64,000 bases of DNA from Chaetorhynchus papuensis (lineage: Eukaryota > Chordata > Aves > Passeriformes > Rhipiduridae), in assembly GCA_013396525.1 (NCBI GenBank), contig VWYX01000122.1, positions 872,444 to 936,443 of the forward strand. Reading direction: 5' to 3'. The translations under genes and the position numbers were made by a program. Position 1 is the first letter of the stretch; every line of letters begins with the position of its first letter. Below the pieces are notes generated by a model. The model made no database searches, was not told the DNA's origin, and worked only from the letters and a program-made list of their open reading frames with translations. Of this stretch, positions 20,822 through 34,914 are shown in pieces.

Positions 20822-23073
20822 GAGCCTGTAATGGTTTCCTCGTGGACCAGAGCTTTCTCCTCTTGCAAAGGCTGCTGAGGGCACCTGCCAGCCCAGGGCT
20901 CTCAGAGCAGAGGTGAGGCAGGGAATGTGGGTGTAAACAGACAGCAAAATGATCAGATGGCATCTGGAGGCAGCTGCACCTGTGTCGAGCTCTTGGAAAT
21001 TACAGTTAATTAGAGGAGAAGGAGTTGGCGCTTCCAGGAAAACTTCAGCGCCTGAAGTCTTGGACATGCTGATGCTCTATGGAGTGCTCCTGGGGGACCT
21101 TTCAGCAGCACAGCTCTTGTGTTCTGTACCTTGTCTCTGTCATATATACTCAGGGTTATTCTGTGTCTACGCCTGGGGGAGGTCCTGATATCACAGTGAC
21201 CCCCACAAACCCTTCTGCAGCATTGCCAGGCTGCCTTGGAGGCAGGACAGGGACCACACTTCCCATGACATGGACAAAGCAGTTCTCCGTGCCAGGCAAA
21301 GCACAGGTCAGGGAGAGGATGTGGGAAGTGATACATTAAATCCCTGCTTATTGTCTACCCACCACCCAGACAACATGGGTGGCAAGATGCCACTAGCATT
21401 AAAGGTTTCTCTGCTGGGAAAAGCCTTTCTCTGCTCGAGCTCCTCTCAGCAAGAAGCAACTCTCAATAAAACTCTTTCAGCAGCGTTGATGGCAGACTGA
21501 AGTGAAGCAGCAAACACAACCCCAGCAGGAGACCGTTTAGGTTATTATTTTAATTAATTGCACATGTAGTTAAACTGAAAGAAAAATAGAGACGTGACAC
21601 CCAATTATTCAAATCAGTTTCTGCCAGTCACACACCGCTGCTGCTACCAAGTCCCAGCACAAAGCTCTGCCCTCTGCTATCTCCAGAAATGCCAGATATT
21701 TGCATCTCAAGGTTGGTAAGCTATTGTCATGCAAGTTTTCTTGCTGTGCAAAAGGGATGAGGAATTGTAAATCTACCAGCGTGGTCCCACAGAGAATTGC
21801 ATTTCCTAGAGCCGGTGAATCATTCCCTCCAGTGGCAGTTTCCCCCTAAAATGTCTCGTTCTTCACCATGCAGCACAGACTGCTCCAGACAAGCTTCCCA
21901 GTTATCAAGGAAGACACTGGAAGATGCAGCTTCAAAGCCAGGAGAAGGACACAGTGAAAACAACAGGCACTGGGCTCCTGAAGGGAAACATCTTCAAAAG
22001 CAATGTCCATCTCCAAGGAGATGCTAAACGAGCTCAAATCACTTGGAACGATTTCAGGAAGTTAAAGCAGAGAGCTTCAGGCTGGGAAAACTTTCGGTTT
22101 TCTTCTGTAGTGACCAAAAGTATGAACATGAGACTGCCAGGCTTTTCAGGACCGGGGCTCTTGAATATGATTCCCCCTCGGGAGCAGGCATTGCTGGTGT
22201 TTGCAGCTGCCAGTTCCTGTTCTCCCACCGTGAGGGCAGACATGCCTGTTTCTGTCTGCAGTGCCAGGCACAAAGCCCTCTCCAGCCCCAAGAAGCAGCC
22301 CTGAGGCTGTGATCCCCAAATGGGCTCTCAGCGTGCAGAATTAGGGTGGTTTCCTGATTTCCTGACACACACTTCCCCCAGAGCAAAGGCTCAGTGAGAT
22401 CCCTCATGATGTCTCTGCTGGAGAAATAGCAGAGATTACAGCAGAAAGGAAAACTCCCATCTCTGGTCACCTCTGACACATCTGTGAATCCCACCCAGGC
22501 CATCCATGAGGGTGCTCATCCCAGCCCAGCTCAGCTCTGCATCTTCTTGGGGCCCCTTGTGCCATGACCCCTGATACCCAGTGGGTATGAGAGCTGCACC
22601 AGCAGAACCAGGCAGACCTGGTCCCCAGGGCACCTGTGGCCTCGAAAGGGAAGGTGAGTGGGTAATTTACCTGATTTTATTCTCTTTTTAGAAACAAAAC
22701 TGTGGCAGTGTGGTGATCTGCCTGTGCTTCTGCACATTGGCTCGGTGGGACAGAGGCCAGGCTCTCCCCTATGCTCGTGTATCAGCTGCTTCTTCACTCC
22801 CCCAGTCTAGCTGATTAACAAGTCCAATTAAACTTCGAGCCACGCTTCCCCATTTGAATTTCCCTTTGAAGTTTGCTCTTTCTATTCGAGACCTGGGAAA
22901 AGTTTGATGTGTCCCCAGAAAACTTGGGTATTTTTTTTTCCAACCGTGTCAGTTAGTTTGACAGAAGATGTTAAATTTACCTAGAATTCTGGTCCTGCCT
23001 CGATGCCTGAATTGTCACACCACCCTATTCCTAAGTATGCAGGTGATTTTCTTGCTGCCTGAATCTGAAAGCC
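20822..23073. other. gene-free single-copy stretch
   Basis: No gene is recognised. A strong donor-like GAAG|GTGAGT lies at about 22651 on the plus strand, but the preceding sequence gives no convincing exon. The 22800-22990 part is AT-richer with TGATTAACA and CCAATTAAA motifs. Confidence 0.4.
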
Positions 23074-23148
23074 GTCCCTGCCCATGGTAGGGTGGTTGGA
23101 ACCTCTCTAAGGCCCTTTCCATCCCAAACCACTCTGTGATTCTATTCA
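23074..23148 (+). mobile_element. CR1 LINE 3'-end fragment
   Basis: GTCCCTGCCCATGGTAGGGT, then GGCCCTTTCCATCCCAAACC and CTCTGTGATTCTATTC, is the characteristic 3' tail of avian CR1, including the degenerate terminal TGATTCTATT unit. CR1 copies are typically 5'-truncated; this one keeps only about 75 bases. Confidence 0.9.
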
Positions 23149-26100
23149 CAGTTACTTCCTCTGCCTCCACCCGCTGTCTCACCCCATGGTTTCACTGTAA
23201 GCCCTTCAGAGCAGATGCTCTCCCTGGGCTGAGCTGTGCAGAGACGGGAGAACAACTTTCACTGCTCCTGCTTTAGAGACGGATGGAGTTAATTAACATC
23301 ATCCACCTTCTCCAGCAAGGCCAGCTGCAGCAGCACAGGCTGGGGATCTCCTGCAGCCTTTCAGAGCACATTCTTAGCTGCCAGGTCTGCCCAGGCACAC
23401 TGGGAGGGAGAGCTGATGGAGAGGCACAGCTCCTGTGTCCACACTGTGGGCACCAGCCTGTGGGTTGAGCAGCCCAGCAGGGTTTTCCCCAGCAAGAATG
23501 ATGTTGTTGCAGGGCTGGGGGTGACGCCTGCTCCAGGGGGGCCCTGCCAGCTGCTGAACAGGTAACACATCATCAAAGCATCGTTTCGCAGCAAGCAGAT
23601 TGTAGGAGAGGCTTTGATCACAGACTGTTTGTTCTCAGGCCCCACACTCCTCCTTCACTGTTACAGAGACATTTTTAAAGATTGTGATGGGTTTTTTTTC
23701 AATCATTGCCATCCTGAAGTGGTGCTAACTCCTTTCCTTCCAACAGAGCTGGGACTCAGGTCCTGCCCCACCCCATTCCAGCTTTGTATGGACATTTTCC
23801 CCCAGTCCTGGATTTAACCTGCCAATCTGGTGACTTTCTTTAGGGAGAAAAACAGGCTAAGGACAGACTGTCTCCTGCAGCCTTCACTGGAGTGATTACC
23901 ATTAAAAACTCCACCTCCCCAAACCATCCCACAACTACAGACACAGGCAACCCTGCTTTCCTCAGTGCCTCATTGAGTTAAAAAACACGTTGGAAACCCT
24001 CGTAGCCCTCATACGCCATCTGTGTCACCAGTGGGGTGTTGGACAGGAGGGAGAGGTTTTTTGGAAGCTGAAGGGCTTCTTGCTGCCTTGAGGCAACTCT
24101 TGAAGTCTGCAGCTGCCCCCCAGCAGCCAGGCTTTGGCTGCACGCTGCAGCCTGCTCAACAAGGAACTTCCCCAAGGAATCATGATCCCCAGACTCACCA
24201 AGCTGCAGGGACAAGCGCGGTACCAGCCTGGGATGCTCAGGTTTGTGTACCCCCTGAGCCTGAGACAGGTCTGCAGCAGTTGGTGTGCAATGCGAATCCA
24301 AAGTCCGTTGTGTCTTCAAAAGATGCTTTTTTCCTTCTTAGAGTGCTGGGGGTAGTGCTTAGGTCTGGAAACTGCAGAAGTCACTCTATATCTGCTTTCC
24401 TTTCAGCTTGTGATTTTTTACAGAGCAAAACAGCCCTTCCCTGTCTCCTGTTGAGGTTTCACGTGGACCAGGGATATTTCCAGACCCCTGGACATCACTG
24501 TGGGGCAGCCCATTGCTGCGGTAAGGCTGAGCAGTGGCTTCCAGCCCAGGCTCGCCTGCCTTCCTCATCATCCTCAGCACCCAGAACACACTTTAGTACA
24601 TGTACTGAAGCAGCATTGCTGCTTGTGAGGGCTTGGAAAAGTTTGCTTGCATCATTGCTCAAATCAACAACAGCACCAAAAGAAAAGAAAAAAAAACCAA
24701 ACAACTAACAGCCCAACAAACAAACTCCAGCTTTAATTGCAGACTTACTACAGGGAAAAAAAGAAAAAAAAGAGAAGCTCTTCTAGGTCTGGCCAATTTT
24801 CTCCTGCTTTTTCCAGAAAGTAGGTGACTGGTATCAAGGAGCCCAGCAAAACTGGTAAAATTCCAGCCCCTGCCACAAGGAAGCTCTCCCAGAATCTGAG
24901 CAGGGAGCAGTGGAAGGAGCCCATTCCTCACAGAGGAGATGGTCCTGATGGAACGATGGCCCCGAGGAATGGCAGGCTTGGCTTGGGACGATGCCTGCGG
25001 ATGGCTCAGATTTGTTTGCAACAGGCAAATTTTCCAAAACAAAAGAAGAAGCTCTTTCAATAGAAGCCAAACCTTTTGCCAGAAAGGTATAATTTTGGTA
25101 ACTTATTTAGGGGAAACCATTCAACTCAATGGTTTAGATTTATACTTTATATTCTATTGCAATTTGCTCACAGTAAGTTATGTAATATATATTGCACACC
25201 CAATTTTCATGCTGAATTTTAATATAACAAAAATGCTGAGAAAGTGTCGCTTCAATTTTCCAGAACAGCCCTGAGGAATGTTTGCTTGACCAGAAATTTA
25301 CATTTTTCATTCCTGTTTGGAACAACAACAACAAAGAGGTCGATATTTCCCATGAAACAGGACTCTGGGGCTCCGACCTGCTCTCCTAGGCAGTCTGGGG
25401 AGAGCAACTTTAAAGGCAGGGCAGGCGAAATACTTTTGATGCTTTCTGTTCTCTGTCCCATCCTGCACCGAAACAACCGACGTCTTCAAACGAAACAGCT
25501 CCTCGAAGTCGCAGGAAGAGCAAAAACCCTGAACCAGACCCGCCGTGCCCCGAAACCATTCCTCTTCAGAGAGCACTCCCTCTGGGCGAATGAACTTCAA
25601 ATAATTCCTCCCTCTCTCCCCCTCCAAAGAAGCCCTAATGACACCTTGTCCGTGAACTTAATGTGTTTTAAACTATCTCCATGCCTGGCCACATACTTGG
25701 AATGTCCCCTAAGGACTGCTAAAAAGTCACAAGCAGGAAAAAAAAAAAAAAAAAAAAGAAAAAAAGACAAAAGCTTCAGTCTGGGTCCCTGGGCTCCCAC
25801 CCCCGTGGAGGGGAGGGTTTGCCTGTGCTCAGTGTTACCTTTTGCACACCCAGACGGAGCTCCTGGTAGATGGAGCCGGGCATGAAAGCAGCTCCGGGAC
25901 ATCAGGCTGTGTTTGAACTTTTCACCATTTTCTCCCCCCCTCCCCTCCACCACCATCTTGAGGGGGAATTTTTTTCTTTTTTGGTTTCAAAAAGCCCTTC
26001 AGGAAATGATTTAGGAGCAGAGAGCATGGTCAGCTAATGGGCTGCAGCTGAGGCAACGTGGGGTTATGCTCCTGTCCCGTTTCTGAGACGGCTCTGCGCG

Positions 26101-27092
26101 CATGGGGACTCTGCCCCTGCACATACATGTGCCCTGCACGCCTGGCACATCCCAGATCTTTGGGCAGGCAGACCTGGAAACCCCTTGGAAAATAATCAAA
26201 ACTCCCAAAACCCTCCACAGCAGCTGCCCTCCACGTGAGCTGTTGACAAACAGGGACTGAACAACTTGTGCTCTTCCTGCTGCAGCACTTGCCATGTGTC
26301 CCTGCGTGTATCGCCTCCCTCAGTGCGCTCCCGAGTGCCCCTGCAGCAGCAATGCTGTATGTTTCCTGCATCCCCAAGCTCTAGGCAGAGCTGTGGGTTG
26401 ATAGCAGGGAGATTTTGGGGCTGGGAGTATTTACAACTTCCCCTCTGTGGGTTATCTTCCCCCAGAATAGAAAGCCAGGCTTCAAACATGAGCAGCACGA
26501 CAGCAGCCTCTGCCAAGTGCCATCTGTCTGGAAAGTGCAAATGCTCTTGGAGTCACAGATTGCCCTGAGTTTCTCCCTGCCCCTCCACGACTCGTGCCTG
26601 GAATTATTATCCTAATTTCCCCACCGATTTTAGAGAGGCAAACTCCATTTTGCATCAGGGTGGTGCAGGTCTCCCTTTTGACTTTTGTGGGGGATAATGG
26701 TTGAGATACCCCCTCCCAGGACAGCACACTTTCCTTGCAGAGCACCACCTCCCTGCCTGTTAGTTGCCAAGATGACTGTGGCACAGGTGGTGGGCAGGAC
26801 ACGGGGCAGAGATGTGTTGCTGCTGGGAGCACAAGAGGAGAGGAGATACCTGAACAGGTCCCCATGCTTTCCACCATGCTTTGTAGATGAAAGTGTCTCC
26901 TCCCAGGAAGAGAACATCTCCTGAGGTTTCCAAAGTGCCACTCAGATGGCAGTGCACCTAGAGACACCTAAATACATACGAAAACCAGTTGTACCTCGCA
27001 CGTTACTCCTGGAAATTATTTGGTTTGAGCCTACCTAGTAATGAAAGGAAGCCAAAACTACGCCTGGCCATTAAAAAAATCCTGGCACTTAC
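23149..27092. other. gene-free stretch with A-rich tracts
   Basis: Contains A-rich low complexity at about 24685-24775 and 25738-25768. The long open frames at 24022-24708 and 25244-25885 have no recognisable domain. An acceptor-like CTTTCAG (about 24400) and donor GCG|GTAAGG (about 24523) bracket sequence that does not translate into anything I know. Confidence 0.4.
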
Positions 27093-27143
27093 CACCTCGA
27101 TCTCCCTAGCTTTAAGTTTGTCTTGGGTGGAGAGGATGGGTGA
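27093..27143 (-). other. possible 51-base exon, minus strand (weak)
   Basis: On the minus strand a CAG acceptor (27146-27144) and a GTAAGT donor (27092-27087) bracket exactly 51 bases, 17 codons with no stop. They read SPILSTQDKLKAREIEV, hydrophilic and coiled-coil-like at its end. An in-frame stop lies just upstream, so it would have to be spliced. The pyrimidine tract is only moderate. No neighbouring exon is recognised and I cannot assign a family; chance is a real alternative. Confidence 0.1.
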
Positions 27144-30100
27144 CTGCCCTTAATGTTGGCAGCAGCCAAGAAGTGACGAGCCTGCTCTCAAAGACTGGTG
27201 TCACCAACATGGGCAAAACTGGAAGTGAGTGCTCCATGGGGTAAAGGACAGCCTGGACAGTGCAGAGACCTTGGCCAGCCTCCTGCAGCACTCAGCACTG
27301 TTACAGAGCATCCCAGACCTCCCTGGTGGCCCTGGTCCCTTGGGCTTTCCAGATTTACTGCAGACACAGCCCGACAGACAAGGATTTCAGCTTCATTCAC
27401 AATCTTTCAAGTTTCCAATTAATAACTGAAAAATTCCCAGGATTAAGGCAGGCAGCCACACAAGCCCTTGGGTAATTTTGCCACCAGCTAAAAAAAAACC
27501 CCAAAACCCCCCAGAAATCTAGAAAATATTAATGAGAAAATCTGCAAACAATTCTGTTGCCCTTTAGAAAAGCCTTGCCATTTCCCAGCTAGCTCATTGC
27601 AGATGCTACAGGAATCAAACAGATCCACAGAACGGGGTTGTCTGGGGTTGTCTCTGGAGCAGGTCACCCTCACCCCCAAAAGCGTGGGGCTTCTGCCAGC
27701 AGGCAGCAAGGGCTGCAGGGCAGGGGACAGGAGGGCAAGGGCACATCCATACATGGGGGAGATGAATGATGCTTAGGCAAGTGTTTGGCTTCTGTTTCCT
27801 GTTTTCCAGAGCTCTGGAGGCTGTACGTGGTACCTCTGAGACAGGGGTGCTGCTGGATGGTGGCCGAGGACCGGGCTCTGGGATGTCCATGGGGTGGGGA
27901 GCTGGAGGGACAGGCCAGAGGGGAGCACCATGGGGCTGAATTGGTGTCATGGGGGCTGTGACCACCCGGGTAGGGCACGCACCACCTGCATGCCTACCCC
28001 TTTTTTGGTGTCGGCTGCTTTCTTCTCTGCCTTCCCTGGTTCTTTTTCACCAAATTAAATCAAACATTGTCTCCCACTGGCTTGCCACGGGCAACTTTTT
28101 ATTTATGTTCTTCCAATATGCCAGCAGGGAAGACTTCTTAAAGTTGCCCAGTTTTCTTACCCTGGTTTGGTATCCACCCAGCCTCGTCCTAATCAACAAA
28201 ACATTGCTGTTAATGCATGTGACACCCTCAGTAGATCGAGGGGCAGAGGCAGCACTGGAGTCAGACCTCACTCCTGCTCAGCTGTCCCTCCTTTTTGGAG
28301 AAAGGAGCCAGGTCTCGATGTGGAGGGGTAGGACTGCCACCCCTACCCCCCTGCACACCCGCTCCCTCCCCATGCTCAGCTCCTTGGCAGGAGCTCACAG
28401 AGCTTCTCCAAGCTGCACAGGCAGCAATGGGGAAAAAAAAGAAAGTTGGGCTGGTTTTATTTTTTTTATATATAATTTTAAAATTATGCTTTTAATTTTT
28501 TTTTCAAACTAAAAATACCCTCTTGTTTTAAAGTTTCCAAGCACGATGCCCTGAAGAAGCAAGAATGACAGATGCTGCCGAGTACAGATGTTTTGCTTTC
28601 CTTTTTTTAATTTTAATTAGTAATATTTTCCACACCAAAACTCACAGATGGCTATTCGTGTCCCTGCAACTGGATCAGGTCAGGACCAGAATGACCTGCT
28701 GGGGACATGGCCTAACCACCCTGCAGCACGGTGGTTATATTTAGGCAGGACTTTTTCTCTGCCTTATTAACCTATAAGTTGCCATTGCCTCTGTGGGCAC
28801 AACTGGGCTGCTCCCCTCATCCTCATCCCTCAGGCATCCTGTTTCCTTTCGTTGTAGCTCTTCTGGACAGCCATCTCCCCCAACACTTGAGCAATCAAAT
28901 GCCTGAGCTCACCCCACCATATGGCTCTTCCCACAGCCCTGCCTCCACCCTCCCATGCACTTCCGTCCAGGCTATCGGGGGGGGAGGCGGGGATTTTTGA
29001 GGATTCGTAATTTTAAATCAGTCCATTTGCCTTCAGGTGTCACATGCAGAGTTGTGCTTCTCTAAGACAACATTTCAAGGCATGGCAAGGATGCAGAGAT
29101 GGGCTCTGGGTAGCAGTGGGTGAGATGTTACCACAAGGGTGGCTGGGGATGCACTGGGGAGGGGAAATTACTGTCTCATTCTTCCCTGGGCACCTATGTC
29201 TGCCTTGCAGAGCAGTGGTGACTTCTCAACATGTCTCTTGCTTCCCTGTGGGACAGTTTGCTCCAAGAAGCCCTGATGGAGAGCCACCTTCCCACAGGGA
29301 GCACCACAGTCCCTGTGTCGCTGCCTCCAGGCACACCCACGCGCGTGCGGGCGCTGACCCGTGCAGAGGACTCGCTGCTTCCCAGGGAGGGGAAAAACTC
29401 AGGAGCAGCATCAACTGATTCCCAGCTCTGTCCTGCTGGGAACATTCGTGCAGGCAGCCTGGAGCAGTGATGGGTGAAACGCAGCTGTGGGGAATGCAGG
29501 CGTGGCAGGAAGAGAGGGCAGGCTCTGCAGCATGTACTTATGTATATTATACAGCAGGTGTTTGTCAGGAGTCATTCACGCTGCTCCACCAGCCTGTGGA
29601 AGAAAGCCTGCCTTAAAAGGCTTCCTTAGGCTTTCCTTTGCTCTGAACAAAGCATTGCTGCACAGTAAAAAATCATGGGGGAGCAGAAACCTGTGTGTGA
29701 AGTGTCAGCTTGGTGAACTGTGGTGATGGAAATTGCAAAGCAAGAGGCAGGAGTTATTAGGAAGGATCTGCCATGCCTGGCACACAGGTTATGGTGTGGA
29801 ACAGAGCCACTGCACCTTTGCCTGGGGCACAGGGTGCTGCTCTGTTCCTTGTCTTCCATTGAGATGAAGCTGGAAAAGGTCTAGAGGGTCCTGGCAAAGA
29901 AGAGCAGGAGGATGGTTTCCAGGTTGGGAGCAGTTACCCAGGCTGGGGCCCTTCTGCAGCACAAAGGGTGACTGGAGGAGGGATGAAGCAGCATGGGATG
30001 GATTTCCTGGGGGTGTGAAGTCTGGCCTGACAGAGCACCCCATCTGCACTGCTTGTGGAGCCATGAGCAGGTCTCTGCAGTGGAACAAACCCAAATTCTC

Positions 30101-31017
30101 CAGCACAGGTTGTCTCTGCTCATATGCACCCAGACACTCGCCTTCTCCTGCATCTCTGAGGGAGATGTCAAGGACCATCAGCAGCCGAGCATAGCCCAGA
30201 AACCAGCATGAGAGGGAATGGTCAGAAGCAGGGAAAGGCTAGCATGAGGCTGGGAATAGACACAAGGAAAAGGTTTTGCTCATGGGGATGCTGAATAGCA
30301 CAGTCTGAAAGAGCCCAGGGCTTCTGCAGCTCAGGAACAATATATGCCTAATGACTGCTAAGAAATCAGCCCTAATTGCAGAGTTCTGAATCTTCCTCTC
30401 TAAGGTGTGACATGCATTACAAGGCATCAAAGCAGAGCACAGAAAACAACCCAGTTTCTTAGTTCTGGGCAGGTATGTTAGCCCCTGGTCCTCTCCTAAA
30501 GCCACTTGCTGATTAACAAGGCTCATTTGTCTTCTGAAGAGGCTGGTGAGAAGTCAAAGCAAGCACAGCCATCAGCCATGGCCCCAGAGGAACAGCAGGG
30601 CTGAGGCTGTGTCAGCCACCTGGGGAGCCTTGAGCTGCTGGGGCTGGACTATAACTGGGGACTTAAAAAAACAACAAAAAAAAAAGGGCAAGAGGAAAAC
30701 CATGCTCAAAAAACCCTCAACAGGCAGCCAGACTGGGAAGGACTGGGTTCAACTGTTGTGGCATCTGCAGGAGCTTCCAGCTCTCCTGTGTGGCTATCCT
30801 GAGATAACTCCAGGGATATCTCAGGGAGAGACTACTTGCAGGAGAGCCTGCCAGGTGGCTGTAATGGGGTGAACCCGCGCTAGCAGCAGCCCTGCTTAAT
30901 GTCAGTAAATGGAGCAGAAATCCTCTGCCTTCCCCAGGCCACGGAGTTTTCGTGTAATAGACCCCAAGTGCTCCAGAGCCCAGCCAGGTTCACGTTGCGG
31001 GGATATGGCTGTCTGCC
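27144..31017. other. gene-free single-copy stretch
   Basis: Includes an AT-rich part at 28440-28620. No exon, RNA gene or transposon is recognised. Confidence 0.4.
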
Positions 31018-31063
31018 TTTTATTGTGTTTTGCTGCGCTATCCTATTATACTGCACAATAAAA
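31018..31063. repeat. 10-bp inverted repeat around a polyA-type hexamer
   Basis: TTTTATTGTG (31018-31027) and CACAATAAAA (31054-31063) are exact reverse complements with a 26-base loop. The right arm contains AATAAA on the plus strand and the left arm gives AATAAA on the minus strand. It could be a chance AT-rich repeat or a bidirectional 3'-end signal. Confidence 0.6.
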
Positions 31064-34000
31064 CACCGGTTTCCTCCACTCATTAGCCATTTGCTTGTGC
31101 TTGAAGTGCACTGAGCTTTCTCACGTGCCTGTGAAGGGAGGTGTTATCTGCTCCCTGGGAGCCCCTCGCTCCCCTGCAGACCCTCTGCCTGCATCAGAGG
31201 TGTGGCTGCAGCCTCTGTGTGTGCGTGTGAGTCTGTGCCCATGCCCAGCTGCTCGTAAACACTGCTCTGGAAGTTACATTCCTCAGGCCAAGCTGGCAAA
31301 AGCTGGGCGAAAGGAAACCCGTGGTTATCTGGCTTCACTTTAATTTATCCCCTTTTGTGCACCTACGTCCTAGATTAAATGAGATATGGGGGGCCTATGA
31401 AAAATGGTAAGGCTGGGTGTCAGTACAGAGAGCACAGGTGGGAAGTGGCAGAAATAAAGTACTCTGGCAACAGCAAAAATGATGGTTTTTTACTTTACTG
31501 CCTTAGATACAGCTTTTCCCTTATAGATTTTGGGGTTTACTTGGTTGACTTTTTGCTTACAACAATTTTATGATGCCTCTTAAATAAAAATAAGGCTATA
31601 TTATAGGCGCAGCAGTCCGGCAGCCTGTGATGCCCCGTGGGTGCTGGGAGGTAAACAGAGTTAACATGGATTTGGGCACAGGATGGCAAATCCAGGCAGG
31701 GTTTGTACGGACAGGGGCTGTGGTAGGGGAGAGAGGGAGCATCCATTTTCCTTACTTTTCTACGGGAATGTGAGTGTAGAGAGAAGAACAGAACCATCTT
31801 GGTGCAGGAGGTGACTAAGAGAGGCAGCAGGAGCTACCATAACCCTGCCCAAGACCAGGCTGGGCTTGGCCTTCGCTGCATGGACTGTGATTCAGAGGAT
31901 GGGGCGGCCCTGCGAGCTTGCAAACATCTCCTGCCACCTCAGCACACGAAGCAGCTGCAGCCTGTGGCCCCCGGTGCAGACTGCAGCTACCCCTGCACGC
32001 CTGCTCTGCAGCTCTGCTAAACCTCCCAGCTTCCAAGTGACCTGCCTCCAGCAAGGACCGATAGTTCCCTCTGCTGGGAGGACTGCGAAGAAGTGTCTTT
32101 CAGCTCCTTTTCCCATCTGAGGAGGACACAAAAATCAGACGTTCCGTTCCTGGGGCACCCTCACCGCAAGCATCTCCAAGAAAATCCTTCCTCGGGTGTT
32201 ACTTCCCTCTCTCCTTGTTATCCTGATAACTGTAGAGATGAAAAGACAATCCACAGTTCACATTTAATGACGTTATTTGGTGGTGTTAATTTTTTTATGC
32301 CCTTCCCTGTGGCGGAAGCGGGCTGTTTCTGGGGAATTTCAGCTTGGTGTTTTTTCAGTTTCTGGATCATAGTCTTTGCTGTCATAGTTGCAGAGAAGAG
32401 CTGGGCGATGCATTCCTAATATAGCAAAGAGCAAATGCTTCCCATTTTTTAGATCTTGCAGTTCTTTTTTAAGCCGATCTGCAAAATCTGATAACTAAGG
32501 AGTTTTAAAAGTTGGATGATATTAACAACCAAACAGAGCATCCGGCAGCTACTCTTCTTTATTCCTGCCTCTCAACAGGTAATTCTCCATTAGTCTGAAG
32601 CATGTGGTTATGTTTCTCAGTCAGATAAAATAGTCTTTTCTGAGTCCTGTCAGCCTGAAATCCCATTAGTTTTATCTGGATGGATTGGTAAGAATATAGG
32701 GGATGTTCCTCTTTCCTTGATTCAATAAAGGAGGGACCAAATTAAGAGCAGTGGGTGGAAGAAGAAGAAGAAAGGGTGTGCTGAGGAAGCAGAGGCTTTG
32801 TGTCTTCCGGGAGAGACAGCAGCAGGGCTGAGGAGAGTGTCTTCAGACATCCTTAAAAACCAGGTCAGGAACCAGCAGACACATTAATATTTTAACAGCC
32901 TAAAGCAAGCCCTGCCCCACCTTGCCCTGCCTAATTTGGGGTGCAGGAATCCTGTGTTGAATTAGTTTATTGCTTACACCGTGACTCGAATCAGTTATGG
33001 CGGTTGCAGTGAGTAGCCTGTAGCTCTGCTGGCTCCGTGTGGCTCCTGCAAATGCCAAGTGATGCACCTGGGAAAAAAAAAAAACCCACAAAGAATCTCA
33101 CACACACAGCTGTATCCAACACACAACAAGCTATTATCCTCCTGAAAGGGGGTTTGTCGTGGACAACTTTACAGAAGTCTCAGCCTCCTGTTCATTAGCA
33201 GACAAAGAAGCCAGCACCAAGTTGTGCCTTTTTGGGGGAGGAATGGAGAAAGCACCTGCAGGACCACACAGACCACAGCGAAGCTGCCTCTTGGATGCGG
33301 CCTTGACCTCTGTTTTAGACAAGAAACAGAGCTGGAAACAACAGAGGAAAGGAAAGGTGACAGGTCTGATCAGAGGCACACAACAGCTCTGGACACAAAG
33401 TGACTGAATCACTTAGGATCCTGCAGCTCAGAGAAAAAGCTGAATGGAGATGTTGGGAGTAACCTGACAGGCTAAAAGAAGGTGGCAAAAGAAGTATTCC
33501 TTTTTTCTGCTGCTTGCAGCATAAAGGTGAAGAAGCATCCAGGGAATTCACCAGGCAATGGGCTTAAAATGAACACAAAAGTATGATTTCCTGCCACCCA
33601 TCCTCACACCAGCCACCCCGCCCCCCAGTTTGTGTTCGAATTGTGGAGCTTGTTGCCGGCAGATCTTGTAGATGACAAGACTTTCATCTGTTTCCAAAAG
33701 TGACTGAGCAACATGAGTAAAAGAAAAAAAAAATCCCATCAAGAGCTATTAAGGGCAAAGATACCATCTTGAGATGTGTGGGAGTGGGGAGGCTATGGCC
33801 ATATGCGCTTTGTCTCCTGTGTTTCCCTCCAAAGTTTTCACTAGTGGGAAGTGGCAGAGGGCAGATTTGGGAGGAGGAGCATGGTTCTGCTGCTTGCTGC
33901 CTGTCCTTATGACCTTTGGTATAAATTTGGGGAGGGCCGGGGCATGAGCAGAAGCAGAGCTAAGCACCCTTTAGACTCTAGGGATGAGAAGAATGGCAGG

Positions 34001-34914
34001 CAGTAAAAGAAACTCAGGTCCGACCATACCCCATCTACATTTCAGCGTGGCTCCTTAACAAGATAAGCCATTGCCTTCAGCCCTCTCTGCAGCCAGGAGA
34101 GGCAGGGCAGATGATAAAGGTGACCACAGTGAGGCTCACCAGAAGTCCCTGACAGCAGCCAGGAGCGCCCACCTCAAGCAGAAACAGCAGGACAAGCCTG
34201 TAGCAGTGCTCCCCCAGCAAATCATCCCTTCTGGCAGCAATCTGCTGCTCTGGGACTTCCCCAGCAGCGAGCAGTTCTCTGTTCGCTAACTGCGCCGCCA
34301 GTTTTGTGACTGCGAAAGGCTGCAGTGCCTGTAGGCAGAGACAGGCAGATGCCTGGCTGCCTGGTGAATCCCTGCATGCTGTGGTCTCAGCTGATCCATT
34401 CCAGCTGAAGATCTGACCGGGCATGGAGGTAGCAGCAACGTGTTGTCTCATCTCCCATCGCTCCATGTGAGCATGTCGAGGTCCAGGAGAGCCAGTCCAG
34501 GTTCCTGCTGGAGTTCTACCCCACCGTGCTGAGAGCAAAGATCAGTGCCCAGTGAGGCTCACAGAGCAGCACAAGACACATACCACAAGCTCAAGGTCAT
34601 GAAATCACTTCTTTCTGCTGAAAAGTGAAAGCCTGGGAGCTCAGGAGAAAACTCCATCCTGCCAGGCAGCCAGGGAACAGGCAGCTCTTGCCCAGAGGAG
34701 TTTCCTGACTAGGAAGCATCATCCGTTCACAGTCTGGGAGACAGAAGAAAGACTAAGACAGTCCTTATGCCAAATCCACACGCAGTGCCGGTGTCACAGC
34801 AAGAACACAATCCCTCCTGCATGACACCAGCCCACACAGCAGTGCTTGTGCGAAATTCCTGGGGCCCTTCACCAGAGACAGCATTTTGTATCTAGGAGCA
34901 TTCAACCTGTTTTT
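31064..34914. other. gene-free single-copy stretch
   Basis: Contains short GAA-rich and A-rich runs (about 32757-32772 and 33070-33086). No gene or transposon is recognised. Confidence 0.4.

Noticed and set aside
20580..20963. Minus-strand frame with H-S-F-I repeats
   Set aside because: It is simply the translation of the GAAT microsatellite.
24022..24708. 228-codon plus-strand frame
   Set aside because: It ends in a K-rich string from an A-rich tract and contains no recognisable motif.
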